Source of the DNA: a bacterium
GTDB taxonomy: Bacteria; UBP6; UBA1177
DNA: 64,000 nt
Direction: 5' to 3'
Assembly: GCA_016290135.1 (NCBI GenBank)
Contig: JAEESW010000008.1
Span: 1-64,000 of the forward strand
This document shows, piece after piece, positions 44,623 through 53,001 of the stretch (the stretch's first letter is position 1; each line of letters opens with the position of its first letter). Under the pieces are notes generated by a model. That model searched no databases. It saw only the letters and a list, made by a program, of their open reading frames with translations, and was not told the DNA's origin. A program made the position numbers and the translations under genes.

Positions 44623-46569
44623 TTAGGAATTTCTTTCTGGATCAGGCAGTTTGACAAGTTCTTCAAGTGTGCCGAAGAGAGCCGCCGGTTCTATCGGTTT
44701 GCTCAGATGCGCGTTGAGTCCCGCCTGAAGGCTGCGCTGGACATCGTCATCGAAAGCGTTGGCAGTCAGAGCGATGATCGGAATGGTTCCTGCATCCGGG
44801 CGTTCCATTGAGCGGATCACTCTTGTAGATTCAAGCCCGTCCATCACAGGCATACGCATATCCATCAGAATGGCGGCGTAGTATCCAGGATCGTGCGATG
44901 CGAACATTTCAGCTGCGATTTTTCCGTTCTCCGCTGTATCGACTTCGATTTTGCGCATTCCAAGGATCATTTTCACGATCTCGGCATTTACCTGTACGTC
45001 TTCGGCCAGCAGTATGCGGCATCCGGTCAGATCGACTCCGGTACTGCCGTTTTGTGCCGCTTCTCCGCCCGCTGTTTCAGAGCCCTTTGCAGCGGATTCT
45101 GCAAGAGTGACTGTTACGGTGAAAGTAGTTCCTTTCCCTTTTTCGCTTTCCACGGAGATAGTTCCGTTCATCAGTTCGACAATGCTTTTTGTGATCGCCA
45201 TGCCGAGACCGGTGCTTCCGTAACTGCCGGCCGCAGAAGAATTTTCCTGGCTGAAAGTGTCGAAAATATGAGGCAGAAACTCTTTGCTTATCCCTATTCC
45301 GGTATCACTGGCAACGAATTTCAGCACAACTTTTCCGTCAGAACGCGAATCTTCCGCGACTTCGAAGTTCACCGACCCGCCCTCAGGGGTGAATTTGACG
45401 GCATTTCCAAGAATGTTGATCAGGATCTGCTTGAGTTTCATTGCATCGCCGACATAGCACTCGTCAAACTTGCCGTTGAGAGTGCACTTGTATGCAAGCC
45501 CTTTGTCTTTGCACTGCCCGCCGATTATGCTGTTTACCTGATCTGTTGCCCTGGAGAAGTTGAAAGGCTCGTTCTTGAGTGTCATCCGCCCTGACTCTAT
45601 ACGGCTCATGTCAAGGATATCATTTATGATTTCAAGCAGATGGCGGGCGGAAACCCCGATTTTTTCAAGATGTTTTTTCACTTCACTGCTTGCCGTAGGA
45701 TCGCTGGCGGCGATAGTGTTGAGCCCTATGATCGCGTTCATCGGAGTGCGGATCTCATGACTCATATTTGAGAGAAATACCGTTTTTGCCTTGTTGGCAC
45801 GTTCCGCCTCTGCCAGTGCAGCCACCAGAGCCTTTTTGCTTTCAGCGAGCTCGTCTTTCTGCGCCTGCTCGCGAAGTAGCGATTTTTCAAGCTTTCTGCG
45901 GTATTCCTCCTTTTCGTCCTCAACGACAAAAGTGTGGAGCAGGCATGTTCCGACCATATATCCCATCGCGTAGAAAGGCCACAGCGGATAGATGATCTGG
46001 AATGCTATCAGAACGATCATGGCGATCCCGAACAGACCGATTGTAAGATTCCTCCGCCGCACTTTTCCCTTGGTTCTGATGGTGACATGAAGCGTATAGG
46101 CCGATGTGAGCAGAAACATCAGGATCTGGATGGCAAGAGTGACATGTCTGATACTTTCCGCGTGGTAAACGCCGTTTTCATCGAACCAGAACATGACAGG
46201 ATGAAAAATGTTGAGCGTTATCACAATGATTTCGAACACGAAAAACGCCCATCCGGTATACCGCAGTATTTTGTCAAAAACATTTCCTCTTTCCAGATAA
46301 TCGACTACGTACTGCGTCCACAGAAGCACAGCAGCCGCCATTGCCACGAAATAGAGCGTCGTATCGGCGAATTGTATCTTTGTCATCCGGTATTCGTCGA
46401 AGACACCCCACAGCGCATCGGTGACATAGTAGCACAGCACTGCCATAAGAAACCAGCAGTAAGTGTGCCGGGTGTCCGCAGTACCGTCCGTTTTCCGGGT
46501 CAGAAACACATCCCTGTTTGTTATCACCAGTATGATTGCTGCTAAAATTCCTATTATTGAATATGTCAT
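44623..46569 (-). CDS. Hybrid sensor histidine kinase/response regulator with multi-TM sensor
   Basis: 'FLSNMSHEIRTPMNAIIGLN', 'GNAVKFTPEGG', 'DTGIGISKEFLPHIFDTFSQENSSAAGSYGSTGLGMAITKSIVELMNG', receiver 'ILLAEDVQVNAEIVKMIL...ILMDMRMPVMDGLE...ALTANAF'. Confidence 0.95.
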   Translation of the reverse strand: MTYSIIGILAAIILVITNRDVFLTRKTDGTADTRHTYCWFLMAVLCYYVTDALWGVFDEYRMTKIQFADTTLYFVAMAAAVLLWTQYVVDYLERGNVFDKILRYTGWAFFVFEIIVITLNIFHPVMFWFDENGVYHAESIRHVTLAIQILMFLLTSAYTLHVTIRTKGKVRRRNLTIGLFGIAMIVLIAFQIIYPLWPFYAMGYMVGTCLLHTFVVEDEKEEYRRKLEKSLLREQAQKDELAESKKALVAALAEAERANKAKTVFLSNMSHEIRTPMNAIIGLNTIAASDPTASSEVKKHLEKIGVSARHLLEIINDILDMSRIESGRMTLKNEPFNFSRATDQVNSIIGGQCKDKGLAYKCTLNGKFDECYVGDAMKLKQILINILGNAVKFTPEGGSVNFEVAEDSRSDGKVVLKFVASDTGIGISKEFLPHIFDTFSQENSSAAGSYGSTGLGMAITKSIVELMNGTISVESEKGKGTTFTVTVTLAESAAKGSETAGGEAAQNGSTGVDLTGCRILLAEDVQVNAEIVKMILGMRKIEVDTAENGKIAAEMFASHDPGYYAAILMDMRMPVMDGLESTRVIRSMERPDAGTIPIIALTANAFDDDVQRSLQAGLNAHLSKPIEPAALFGTLEELVKLPDPERNS

Positions 46570-46681
46570 ATCGCACCCGTTACATTAAAAAAACTGCGGG
46601 ATAATACAGTAAAGCTGCCGATGTTTCAATATAAAAAACAGGCTTGTTTTTGACAGAATATCCGTGTGTCAAGTCACATTC

Positions 46682-47242
46682 CTAAAAATTGATAGTTTTT
46701 GGTCCTTCCGAGAAACTTGAGAAGACAGCTGTCGCGTTCTTGAAGTAGAGGACCTGCGTGTTGTCGTCGTTTTCGTTATACATGCCGCGCAGTTCGGGGT
46801 AGTTGTCGAGCATGTGCTTTTTTGCCTCGATCCGGTCATCGTTCACAAGTTCGCCCGAAAGTCTGAGCCATCTTTTGCCGTCAAAGCAGCTGAGTTCCGC
46901 TTTTGGATTGGCCGCAAGCTGCTTCGAGACATTTTTTTTCTTTCCGGTCTGTATGTAGAGTTTTCCGTCGAAAATGTCGATCGTTCCGAACGGTCTGACT
47001 CTCGGCTGGCCGTTTTCCTCGACTGTAGCGAGGTAGTAGGTTTTGCACTCTTTGATGAATTCGTAGACGCTCTGCATTGTTTCCTCCTTAGGTTCTTCTT
47101 TTGCCGGGCTTTCTGCAGCCTTTACTTCTTCTGTTTTTTGTTCCGCGCTTTTTTCAGCGGGCTTTTCTTTTTCTTCGCCGTTCTGACACGAAAAAACGAA
47201 TGTTAAAGCAAGGATGAAGACAAAAATCAGTTGTTTTTTCAT
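46682..47242 (-). CDS. Pyridoxamine 5'-phosphate oxidase-family lipoprotein
   Basis: Lipobox 'TFVFSCQN', Glu/Lys/Ala linker, 'VYEFIKECKTYYLATVEENGQPRVRPFGTIDIFDGKLYIQTGKKKNVSKQLAANPKAELSCFD'. Confidence 0.88.
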   Translation of the reverse strand: MKKQLIFVFILALTFVFSCQNGEEKEKPAEKSAEQKTEEVKAAESPAKEEPKEETMQSVYEFIKECKTYYLATVEENGQPRVRPFGTIDIFDGKLYIQTGKKKNVSKQLAANPKAELSCFDGKRWLRLSGELVNDDRIEAKKHMLDNYPELRGMYNENDDNTQVLYFKNATAVFSSFSEGPKTINF

Positions 47243-47253
47243 GGATCCCCCTT

Positions 47254-48792
47254 TTATTGGAACATATTTCCGTTGTTCAGCAGCATATCGGGGTCAAACA
47301 CTTTTTTGACCCGTCTCATTTCGTTTATCCCTTCTTCGCCGAACATCATTTCAAGATATTTGTGCTTTAGTTTTCCGATGCCGTGCTCCGCCGAGACTGT
47401 CCCTTTGAGTTCAAGCGCCTTTTTTGCCATAAGAGCATAGATCTCTTTGGCCTTTTCAAGTTCATCATAGTCCGCAGGGAGCATGTTTATGTGAAGATGG
47501 TTGTTGCCGATATGGCCGAAAACGGCGTGTTTCAGACCGCTTTTTTTGAGTGTTTCGCGGTAGAACGCCGCAAGTTCGTCAAATTTGTCATCGGCAACGG
47601 CAAAATCGGTGCCGAGTTTGTGGACCTTGGGATAATTTTTCCTGATTTCCGCGATCGTTGCATTGACGCTCTCGGGAACGGCGTGACGGAAAGCCTTTAT
47701 CCTCTCAGTCTCGGAGTTTTCCCATGCGCACCATGAATCTTCCGGATGTTCAATGAGTCCGGAAGCCTCCTTTTCAAGGGATCCGGCTGCATTTTTGTCC
47801 ATGGAAATGTCAAAGAAGACCGCTGAACGCTGGTTTTCCCTAAATTCCGGAATGTCAAGGGTCATGCAGCCGCTTTTGATCCTTGAATCTATCAGATCGA
47901 GTCCCGATTCTCCGATAAATTCGATGAAATCGGGCGAAAGAGCGCTTTTTTTCAGCTTTTTTACGAATGAAAAGGCATCGCTGTCGGAAGGGAAAAACTG
48001 GACTACGCTGAGAGAGGGTGTTTTTTTCTCAAGCCAGATCTCCAGTTCGGAGATGACTCCCAAGATACCTTCGGAACCTATGAAAAGATCAATGATATCC
48101 ATGCCTTGCTTTGAATAGAGCCCCGCTGCGTTTTTACAGTCGGGCATTTCGTAGGCACATCTTTTGAATCTTTTTCCTGCAAAATCGAACTCTCCTGAAG
48201 CATCGGCGAAACATTTCCCGCGCTCTATTTTCTGCACATTTCCGTCGGGAAGGGTTACGACCAGCGATTTTATCCAGTTCCGCGTCGGACCGAACCTGTA
48301 AGTTGCCGCCCCGCTCGCATTTGTCGCCGCAGTGCCGCCGATCTGCGCGCTCATTTCGGTGGGATCGACGGGATAACACCAGGTGTCGGGTGAATCTTCA
48401 AACGATCTCAGAGCATTTTCGGTGAGTTCCTTGAACTTTGAAGTCTCTTTCATCCGCAGAGTCTCGGCGATCTTTGAAAGAGTCACGGCCGCCTGAACTT
48501 TCAGGAAAAAACGACCGTTCTTAAAGCCTAAGCCTATGATATTATTGAATTTTTCCATCGAAATAACGACCCCGCCGAAAGGGACAGCCGCGCCTGTTAT
48601 CCCTGTGCCGCCGCCGGCTACGGTCGCTTTGAGTTTCTTTTCGGCGCACCATTTTAAGACAGCGGATATCTCCGCTTCATTTTCCGGAAAAAAGACAGTG
48701 TCGGCATATCCGCCGCCCATTTTGCTCTCGTCTTTGAGGAACCTGTCGTCTTCGGCAGCCCTTCTGCTCTCGATGGATGCGATACCGGTCAT
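47254..48792 (-). CDS. FAD-binding oxidase, GlcD/LDH type
   Basis: 'VFFPENEAEISAVLKWCAEKKLKATVAGGGTGITGAAVPFGGVVISMEKFN', 'IGGTAATNASGAATYRFGPTRNWIKSLVVTLPDG', 'SAEHGIGKLKHKYLEMMFG'. Confidence 0.93.
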   Translation of the reverse strand: MTGIASIESRRAAEDDRFLKDESKMGGGYADTVFFPENEAEISAVLKWCAEKKLKATVAGGGTGITGAAVPFGGVVISMEKFNNIIGLGFKNGRFFLKVQAAVTLSKIAETLRMKETSKFKELTENALRSFEDSPDTWCYPVDPTEMSAQIGGTAATNASGAATYRFGPTRNWIKSLVVTLPDGNVQKIERGKCFADASGEFDFAGKRFKRCAYEMPDCKNAAGLYSKQGMDIIDLFIGSEGILGVISELEIWLEKKTPSLSVVQFFPSDSDAFSFVKKLKKSALSPDFIEFIGESGLDLIDSRIKSGCMTLDIPEFRENQRSAVFFDISMDKNAAGSLEKEASGLIEHPEDSWCAWENSETERIKAFRHAVPESVNATIAEIRKNYPKVHKLGTDFAVADDKFDELAAFYRETLKKSGLKHAVFGHIGNNHLHINMLPADYDELEKAKEIYALMAKKALELKGTVSAEHGIGKLKHKYLEMMFGEEGINEMRRVKKVFDPDMLLNNGNMFQ

Positions 48793-48918
48793 ATTTACAC
48801 CTTCAAAACAAAAACAGGCGATCATATCAGATTTTTACGGAAAATCCATCACTTATTTGACTCTTTAAAATTTTTAAGTATAGACAATCGGTTTTTTTGA
48901 TGTTTTGAGGAATGCAAG

Positions 48919-50421
48919 ATGAGATTTACGATCGTTTATTTAGTGCTCGTTTCTTTTACTTTCCTTTCTTTGACTCCGGCAGGAGTGTCGCTTGCCGAAC
49001 TTCGCGCCGATGACGGTTTCGAACTTGACGAACTCGATCTCGGACTTGAACTTGAAGAAGATGAAGAGGAGGAATCCGGGAAAGGATCTGAAGACGAAGA
49101 GGAACCTTCTGCTGATGAGGAAGAGTCCGAAGTCGAAGAAGAAGCGCCGGCTCCGAAGCGCCAGTCGAAGAGCAGCGGATCCGAAGACTATGTTTCCACC
49201 AGCAAAAAGATCATGGCAGTCTATATGTTCGAAGATTCACACACCGCAAAAAGTGCTTCGCATGTCACCGCGGCTACGGCGTCCCACCTTGCGGGATCGA
49301 AAGATTACGACTATGTAGGAACTGAAACTTTCCTTTTTGCCTCACCCTCATCCTGGTTGAAAAACGCAAAAAGGGATTTTGAAGAAGGAAAGGCGCTCTA
49401 CAACGATCTCGGTATCGAGGAGGCGATCGAAAAATTCAAGTCGGCTCTCAAGACCGTCGAAAACAATATCGACAAAGTCGGCGATATGACTTTCCTCAGC
49501 GAGGTCCTTTTCTACCTCGGCGCGAGCTATCAGCTCATTGAGGACGATGATATGACTGAATTCTATTTTTCGATATACATTTCGATAAATCCGGATTCAA
49601 GACCTTCTGATCCCGCTTTTTCAGATGAAGTTATGTCGGCTTTTGACGATGTCAAGAGCAACCGCAGGGATGCCGGACAGGGTTCTGTCAGAGTTCAGTG
49701 CAACGAAGACGGCGCGCTTGTTTTCATTGACGGCAGGATCGCAGGCATGACTCCGGTGATCCTTCGCGGGATCAATGACGGAAAACATTATTACCGTATC
49801 CACAAAAACGGTTTCCGCGATGCCGGCGGCTCTGTTGCTGTCCGTGAGGGCAAAACGGTCTCCATCGAAGAAAGCCTCAGAAAAAATACCTCGGCTTCCG
49901 ATATCGCCGATCTTGAAGACGCGATGAGGTCAGGGTTCGGCGGTGTCACCATGATCCGTAAGGCGACAGATATCGCGCAGGACAACGGTCTCGACAATGT
50001 CTTTATCGTCAAAGCGTCGCTCGGGTCTGATGAAAAGCTTAAATACCAAGGCTATATGATTGACTGCAACAAAAAGGAATACAAAAAATCGGAAGCGGTC
50101 TTCAGTCTCCCGGAAAAAGGCGAGGCGGACAGGTCCGCGGCTCTCAAAGAGTTCAACAAGGCACTTGTAGACGATCCTTATGAATACAAAGCCATATCGG
50201 ATCTTATCATGGAAGAGGCTGAAATGCTCGGACTCTCCGAGAAAGCTCCGGCTGCGGAAGAGAAGGAAGACAAGGAAAAGAAACCGATCTACAAGGAATG
50301 GTGGCTTTGGACAGTTGTCGGTGTCGTAGTGCTTGCAGGTGTCGGTGTCGGCACTTACTTTGCCGTTACATCGGGAAAGGACGGAAGCAGCGGCGCCACT
50401 TTGGATGTGAATTTTCAATAA
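48919..50421 (+). CDS. PEGA-domain protein with C-terminal TM helix
   Basis: Signal peptide, acidic linker, 'GSVRVQCNEDGALVFIDGRIAGMTPVILRGINDGKHYYRIHKNGFRDAGGSVAVREGKTVSIEESL' PEGA; TM 'WWLWTVVGVVVLAGVGVGTYF'. Confidence 0.8.
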   Translation: MRFTIVYLVLVSFTFLSLTPAGVSLAELRADDGFELDELDLGLELEEDEEEESGKGSEDEEEPSADEEESEVEEEAPAPKRQSKSSGSEDYVSTSKKIMAVYMFEDSHTAKSASHVTAATASHLAGSKDYDYVGTETFLFASPSSWLKNAKRDFEEGKALYNDLGIEEAIEKFKSALKTVENNIDKVGDMTFLSEVLFYLGASYQLIEDDDMTEFYFSIYISINPDSRPSDPAFSDEVMSAFDDVKSNRRDAGQGSVRVQCNEDGALVFIDGRIAGMTPVILRGINDGKHYYRIHKNGFRDAGGSVAVREGKTVSIEESLRKNTSASDIADLEDAMRSGFGGVTMIRKATDIAQDNGLDNVFIVKASLGSDEKLKYQGYMIDCNKKEYKKSEAVFSLPEKGEADRSAALKEFNKALVDDPYEYKAISDLIMEEAEMLGLSEKAPAAEEKEDKEKKPIYKEWWLWTVVGVVVLAGVGVGTYFAVTSGKDGSSGATLDVNFQ

Positions 50422-50432
50422 CGGAGGAGATA

Positions 50433-50630
50433 ATGGCTAAAGAAAACAGCAGTAAGACCGTGGTTCTGCCTGAGATCGACACAAGAACGATCGAAAGAAA
50501 ACTTAAAAACGGCGAGATAACCGAAGCGGAATACAAAAAATTCCTCGACAGCCTCGAAGAGTGCTCTGATTATGACACGATCAACGAAGACGCGCTCATC
50601 AAAGAAGCCAATATCAAAAGAAATTATTAG
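50433..50630 (+). CDS. Small conserved-looking protein, unknown function
   Basis: 65-aa ORF with GGAGG upstream, between PEGA and DUF1844-like genes. Confidence 0.6.
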   Translation: MAKENSSKTVVLPEIDTRTIERKLKNGEITEAEYKKFLDSLEECSDYDTINEDALIKEANIKRNY

Positions 50631-50638
50631 AGGTCTTT

Positions 50639-50917
50639 ATGGATAACGACACCAAAGCGGAACTTTCATCAGTAGTCGATCCGTCGTTCGAAAGCCTTGT
50701 ATCTTCTGTTTATTCGGCTGTCCTGCTGAATCTCGGAGAGATAAAAGTCAAAGGTGTCGGCGGGATGAACGAGAATCTCGAGATCGCCAAATTCAATATC
50801 GGACTTCTCAAGATGCTTGACGAAAAAACGAAAGGCAATCTGACTGAAGAGGAAAATTCCTATCTCCAGGGTGTGATCCTCAATTCTATGGAAAAGCTGC
50901 GTGAACACTCTCTCTGA
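50639..50917 (+). CDS. DUF1844-like protein
   Basis: 'FESLVSSVYSAVLLNLGEIKVKGVGGMNENLEIAKFNIGLLKMLDEKTKGNLTEEENSYLQGVILNSMEKL'. Confidence 0.75.
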   Translation: MDNDTKAELSSVVDPSFESLVSSVYSAVLLNLGEIKVKGVGGMNENLEIAKFNIGLLKMLDEKTKGNLTEEENSYLQGVILNSMEKLREHSL

Positions 50918-51689
50918 CAGGCTTTGTCAAGTCATAAAGACAGCCGGAGCGGCCGGCGGGACAGCCAGAAAGTTCTTTTGCTCGCCTGAACTTAAAAAAT
51001 CTTTCAAATCGAAGTGCGATCTGGTGACGGAAGCCGATGTCACAGTCGAAAAAATGCTTCTCGAGACTCTGAAAACAGTCGATGACATTGATTTTTTGAG
51101 CGAAGAGTTCAACCCTGAGACAGGACTCTCAAAGCCGTGCTGGATAATCGATCCTATCGACGGGACGACAAATTTCGTCGCAGGGATCGCTCCGTTTGCG
51201 ATATCGATCGCGCACTACGACGGCAGGGAAGTCGATCTGGCGGTCTGTTTTCTTCCGGTTACCGGTGAAATGTTTTCAGCTGAAAAAGGGCGCGGAGCGT
51301 GGCTTAACGGCGAAAAAATACATGTCAACAGCGAATCGTCGGCTATAAACTGCGTCGGTGCGACCGGTTTTGCCGATATAACGCAGCACGGCGGAACGGG
51401 GACTCTGCCTGTTTTCTGCAATATGGTGCAAAAGACCCGTGCGATGAGGAGACTGGGCTCGGCCGTTACAGATCTTGTCTATACTGCATGCGGAAAATTC
51501 GCGTTTTTTTATGAGGCGGGGCTTTCTCCGTGGGATGTGGCGGCGGGATCTCTGATCGTTAAGGAGGCCGGCGGCATAGTTACCGATTTTTCAGGCGGCG
51601 GGAACTACATTCTGGGAAAAACGATAATCGCATCGAATCCGGAAATGTATGATTTTGTTAAAAATGAGATAGAGATATCATTGAAATAA
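50901..51689 (+). CDS. Inositol monophosphatase family protein
   Basis: 'LVTEADVTVEKMLLETL', 'FLSEEFNPETG', 'WIIDPIDGTTNFVAGIAPFAISIAHYDG', 'LSPWDVAAGSLIVKEAGGIVTDFSG'. Confidence 0.93.
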   Translation: MNTLSDRLCQVIKTAGAAGGTARKFFCSPELKKSFKSKCDLVTEADVTVEKMLLETLKTVDDIDFLSEEFNPETGLSKPCWIIDPIDGTTNFVAGIAPFAISIAHYDGREVDLAVCFLPVTGEMFSAEKGRGAWLNGEKIHVNSESSAINCVGATGFADITQHGGTGTLPVFCNMVQKTRAMRRLGSAVTDLVYTACGKFAFFYEAGLSPWDVAAGSLIVKEAGGIVTDFSGGGNYILGKTIIASNPEMYDFVKNEIEISLK

Positions 51690-51699
51690 GCGGGTGGAC

Positions 51700-52434
51700 A
51701 TGAAAGCACTTATTTTGGCAGCAGGATTCGGAAAACGGCTTCAGCCGATCACCGACACGATACCGAAATCCATGCTCGAAGTGAACGGTGTCCCGTTGCT
51801 TGTCAACACCCTTAACAATTTGACATCGTTGGGTATTTTTGACGTAGGCATAGTTGTCGGGCACATGGCCGGCTACATTCGCGAACATATCGGGAACGAG
51901 TGGAAAGGCGCGAAGATAACCTACTTCGAGAATCCGCGCTATCTCGAGACCAACAACATAGTGAGCCTTTACAACGCGCTCGATTTCTGTAACGACGATA
52001 TGCTCATGCTCGAATGTGACATTTTCTATCACAAGGAAATGCTCGAAAAACTGATCGCGGGAGAGGGTGAATGCTCGATTTTGGTAAGTCCGTTCGACCC
52101 TGAAACTATGGACGGAAGCGTGGTCAGAGTCGATGGCGGCAGAGCGGTCGAACTGGTGCTCGGCAAGTGGCAGGGCGAAGGATTCGACTACACAAACACA
52201 CGGAAAACCGTCAATATGTACCGCTTTACAAAAAGTTTCGTCGGAAAATATATGCCGCTGATAAAGTGGTATGTCGAAAATATGGGCGAAAACAGCTACT
52301 ACGAAAAAGTGCTCGGAAGCCTGATCTACCTTAGGGAATGTGATTTCAGAGTCGTCGAAGTCCCGGCTGAAATGTGGTGCGAGATCGACGATGCGGAAGA
52401 CCTTGAAAGAGCAAGAAAAAAATTCGGACGCTAA
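51700..52434 (+). CDS. NTP transferase (phosphocholine/2-AEP cytidylyltransferase-like)
   Basis: 'MKALILAAGFGKRLQPITDTIPKSMLEVNGVPLLVNTLNNL', 'LETNNIVSLYNAL', 'MLECDIFYHKEML', 'EVPAEMWCEIDDAEDLERA'. Confidence 0.88.
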   Translation: MKALILAAGFGKRLQPITDTIPKSMLEVNGVPLLVNTLNNLTSLGIFDVGIVVGHMAGYIREHIGNEWKGAKITYFENPRYLETNNIVSLYNALDFCNDDMLMLECDIFYHKEMLEKLIAGEGECSILVSPFDPETMDGSVVRVDGGRAVELVLGKWQGEGFDYTNTRKTVNMYRFTKSFVGKYMPLIKWYVENMGENSYYEKVLGSLIYLRECDFRVVEVPAEMWCEIDDAEDLERARKKFGR

Positions 52435-52538
52435 GTGCATTCTGATTCCGGAAAAAGTTCGGGAACAACAGCTCAAAATTTGTTTTTATTAGGAAAAACA
52501 CTATAATAAAGCGTTTTTGATTTTTGAGTTTGGGGCCA

Positions 52539-53000
52539 ATGTTCGAAGTCGTTCTCATAAATCCCGAAATTCCGCAGAATACAGGCAATATCGCACGCAC
52601 GGTCCTGTCGCAGAAATGCAGGCTGCACCTGGTCAAGCCTTACGGTTTCAGGCTCGATACGGCGGCTGTGAAAAGGGCAGGTGTCGATTACTGGAAATTT
52701 GTCGAGATAACCGAATGGGATTCAAAAGACGATTTCTTTGCGGCAAACGACACTTCGAAGATGCACTTTTTCTCGCAGAAAGGGAAGCTACGCTACGACA
52801 AGGTCTGCTACAAAAACGGCGATTTTCTTGTTTTCGGGTGCGAGTCGGCCGGTCTCGGAGATGAGATCCTGTGCGAATATGCGGATCAGACGCGCTTTCT
52901 TCCCATGCTCGACGGCAGAGTGCGCAGCCTCAACCTTGCCAGCGCGGCGACAGCGGTTATTTTTGAAGCGATGAAACAAACAGATTTTTTTGAGGGATAA
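52539..53000 (+). CDS. trmL: tRNA (cytidine(34)-2'-O)-methyltransferase
   Basis: 'MFEVVLINPEIPQNTGNIARTVLSQKCRLHLVKPYGFRLD...VKRAGVDYWKFVEI', 'VFGCESAGLGDEIL', 'RSLNLASAATAVIFEAM'. Confidence 0.93.
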   Translation: MFEVVLINPEIPQNTGNIARTVLSQKCRLHLVKPYGFRLDTAAVKRAGVDYWKFVEITEWDSKDDFFAANDTSKMHFFSQKGKLRYDKVCYKNGDFLVFGCESAGLGDEILCEYADQTRFLPMLDGRVRSLNLASAATAVIFEAMKQTDFFEG

Positions 53001-53001
53001 G

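Noticed and set aside
46650-46672. TTGACA-N11-TGTCAA inverted repeat upstream of the hybrid kinase
   Set aside because: Different spacing from the island palindrome; insufficient to call the same operator.
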